Shown: positions 5,941 through 7,109 of the stretch, in pieces
How positions within the stretch are numbered: position 1 is the stretch's first letter
Layout: each line of letters opens with the position of its first letter
Origin: Candidatus Cloacimonadota bacterium
GTDB taxonomy: Bacteria > Cloacimonadota > Cloacimonadia > Cloacimonadales > JAOZMQ01
Length of the DNA stretch: 7,109 nucleotides
Assembly: GCA_029934195.1 (NCBI GenBank)
Contig: JAOZMQ010000150.1
Coordinates: 1-7,109, forward strand
Reading direction: 5' to 3'
Translations under genes and position numbers: made by a program
Notes under the pieces: model-generated
What the model was told of the DNA's origin: nothing
Seen by the model: the letters and a program-made list of their open reading frames with translations, nothing else
Databases searched by the model: none

Positions 5941-7046
5941 AACGAATATTCTTTTCTATGATTTTAATACTGGAATCTTTTGTTCTTTTTGCACAAAATG
6001 CACCTTATGTATATAATGTAATCGGAACTCAGCGTATAGATGGTAGTAAAAAGGTTGATATCTATTATGATGTTTTTGAACCGGATTCTGATACTTTATT
6101 AATCTCTTTACAAGTTTCTTCTAACAATGGAAATTCCTTTGATATTGTTCCGGTAGATTCTCTTTTAAGTGGTGATATCGGTGAAGGAGTTCAGAGTGGT
6201 AATAATAAACATATTATTTGGCAGGCAGGTAGAGAGGCACTTAATTTTGAAGGAAATTCTTTTAAATTCAAAGTGATTGCAGATGATGATCCTTATGCAG
6301 CTCCAGATGGTTTTGTTATTGTTCAAGGTGGAACTTTCCAAATGGGAGATCATTTTAATGAAGGTACAAATAATGAGCTTCCTTTGCATAATGTAACTTT
6401 AAATAGTTTTTATATGAGTGAAAATGAAGTAACACAAGAAGAATATCAGGCAATAATGGGTAATAATCCAGCTCATAATTATGGAGTAGGAACTGATTAT
6501 CCTGTTTATTATGTTAGCTGGTATGATGCCATAAGTTATTGTAATGCCAAAAGTATAGAGGATGGATTTACTCCTGTTTACAGCGGAAGCGGTTCAAATA
6601 CAGTCTGTGATTGGAATGCCGATGGTTATAGGTTGCCAACTGAAGCAGAATGGGAATATGCTTCTCGTGGTGGATCTTTAGGTAATATTGATAATTTTCG
6701 CTATTCCGGATGCCATGAAGAAAGCGATTTGACAAGTTATGCTTGGTATATTTCTAACAATAGTCCGGTTGGGAGTAAGGAAGTTCGTACAAAATCACCC
6801 AACCAGCTTGGGCTTTATGATATGAGCGGAAATGAATGGGAATGGTGTTGGGATTGGTATGGCAATTATAATAGTAATTCTCAGATTAATCCACATGGTG
6901 CCAATAGTGGCTCGTACCGAGTTAAACGTGGTGGAGCATGGAATGGTTATTCAGACCATTGTCGTGTAGCTTATCGTACTTTCAATACTCCTACTTATTC
7001 TAATCAAAGTATAGGCTTTCGTATCTGCAGGAATTATCCACATTAG
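5937..7046 (+). CDS. secreted Ig-like plus SUMF1/FGE-like domain protein
   Basis: Residues 1-19 form a signal peptide (KR, then a hydrophobic stretch, likely cleavage after LFA). Residues about 22-117 form an Ig-like domain with VIGTQRIDGSKKVDIYYDV (28-46), GDIGEGVQSGNNKHIIW (79-95) and FKVIADDDP (111-119). Residues about 125-366 are a complete formylglycine-generating-enzyme/sulfatase-modifying domain (PF03781): VQGGTFQMGD (129-138), ENEVTQEEYQAIMGNNP (162-178), VSWYDAISYCN (193-203), GYRLPTEAEWEYASRGG (230-246), LYDMSGNEWEWCWDWYG (293-309), RVKRGGAWN (328-336) and SIGFRICR (358-365). True aerobic FGE uses two copper-binding cysteines after the RGG motif. By my alignment the second is kept (Cys342) but the first is Gly337, so FGE activity is unlikely. 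Many bacterial SUMF1-domain proteins have lost catalysis and serve structural or binding roles. Six cysteines (202, 224, 259, 304, 342, 364) could form disulfides outside the cytoplasm. The start is set by AAGGAG at 5925-5930 and an ATGA overlap. Confidence 0.88.
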   Translation: MKRIFFSMILILESFVLFAQNAPYVYNVIGTQRIDGSKKVDIYYDVFEPDSDTLLISLQVSSNNGNSFDIVPVDSLLSGDIGEGVQSGNNKHIIWQAGREALNFEGNSFKFKVIADDDPYAAPDGFVIVQGGTFQMGDHFNEGTNNELPLHNVTLNSFYMSENEVTQEEYQAIMGNNPAHNYGVGTDYPVYYVSWYDAISYCNAKSIEDGFTPVYSGSGSNTVCDWNADGYRLPTEAEWEYASRGGSLGNIDNFRYSGCHEESDLTSYAWYISNNSPVGSKEVRTKSPNQLGLYDMSGNEWEWCWDWYGNYNSNSQINPHGANSGSYRVKRGGAWNGYSDHCRVAYRTFNTPTYSNQSIGFRICRNYPH

Positions 7047-7052
7047 CTAATG
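7041..7052. repeat. 12-bp palindrome spanning the stop codon, followed by a T-run
   Basis: CATTAGCTAATG is self-complementary and includes the TAG stop of the SUMF1-like gene at 7044-7046; ATTTTTT follows at 7053-7059. As a hairpin it can form only about four base pairs around an AGCT loop, so it is a poor terminator candidate. I see no better one before the window ends. Confidence 0.3.
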
Positions 7053-7076
7053 ATTTTTTGATTCTGGAAAGACAAG

Positions 7077-7109
7077 ATGGTTGAAAAACGACAAATTATC
7101 AAAAAGACT
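7077..7109 (+). CDS. possible 5' end of a further gene, cut by the window edge
   Basis: ATG at 7077 opens eleven codons to the end of the window, beginning MVEKRQIIKK. A purine-rich GGAAAG at 7066-7071 lies five bases upstream. The fragment is too short to identify. It lies 30 bases after the preceding stop on the same strand, so it could belong to the same transcript. Confidence 0.25.
   Translation, partial: MVEKRQIIKKT

Noticed and set aside
1..7109. CRISPR array, tRNA or rRNA genes, insertion sequences, attachment sites or phage genes
   Set aside because: I saw no regularly spaced repeats, tRNA-like cloverleaf, transposase motifs, terminal inverted repeats or target duplications anywhere in the window.

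Overview
The window is an A+T-rich stretch of bacterial DNA with all recognisable genes on the + strand. It holds two gene groups. Every gene start has a purine-rich Shine-Dalgarno sequence, mostly AGGAG or AAGGAG. The two downstream genes encode exported proteins of a style I associate with Cloacimonadota and other uncultured FCB-group relatives: a 'PNGGE' Ig-like repeat, an FN3-like C-terminal module, and a SUMF1/FGE-like domain behind an Ig-like domain. Strong Shine-Dalgarno sites argue against Bacteroidota proper, where they are usually weak or absent. This placement is inference from protein style, not from a marker gene.

Layout. Positions 1-76 may hold the last codons of an unidentified gene. 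Positions 77-341 are a non-coding leader with a TTGACA-like -35 element and a perfect 18-bp A/T palindrome. Positions 342-5028 are a complete BMP-family ABC importer operon: substrate-binding lipoprotein, double ATPase, and two permeases. A good intrinsic terminator (1447-1479) lies between the binding-protein gene and the ATPase gene. The three transporter-core genes overlap or abut, with signs of translational coupling. Positions 5029-5178 are an A+T-rich spacer. Positions 5179-7046 hold two overlapping genes (ATGA junction) for secreted proteins: one with Ig-like and FN3-like modules, one with an Ig-like domain plus a SUMF1/FGE-like domain. The last 60 bases may contain the start of another gene.

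How it works together. The lipoprotein binds a substrate outside the inner membrane, probably a purine base or nucleoside judging by its resemblance to adenine-binding BMP proteins. The two permeases and the double ATPase import it. The internal terminator would yield more binding protein than membrane complex, the usual stoichiometry for such systems. The secreted pair looks unrelated to transport. Its SUMF1-like protein lacks one of the two catalytic cysteines of true formylglycine-generating enzymes, so a structural or binding role is more likely than catalysis.

I did not find a clearly new biological system. The most useful leads are the internal terminator, the palindrome in the leader, the one-active-site ATPase, and the coupled secreted pair.
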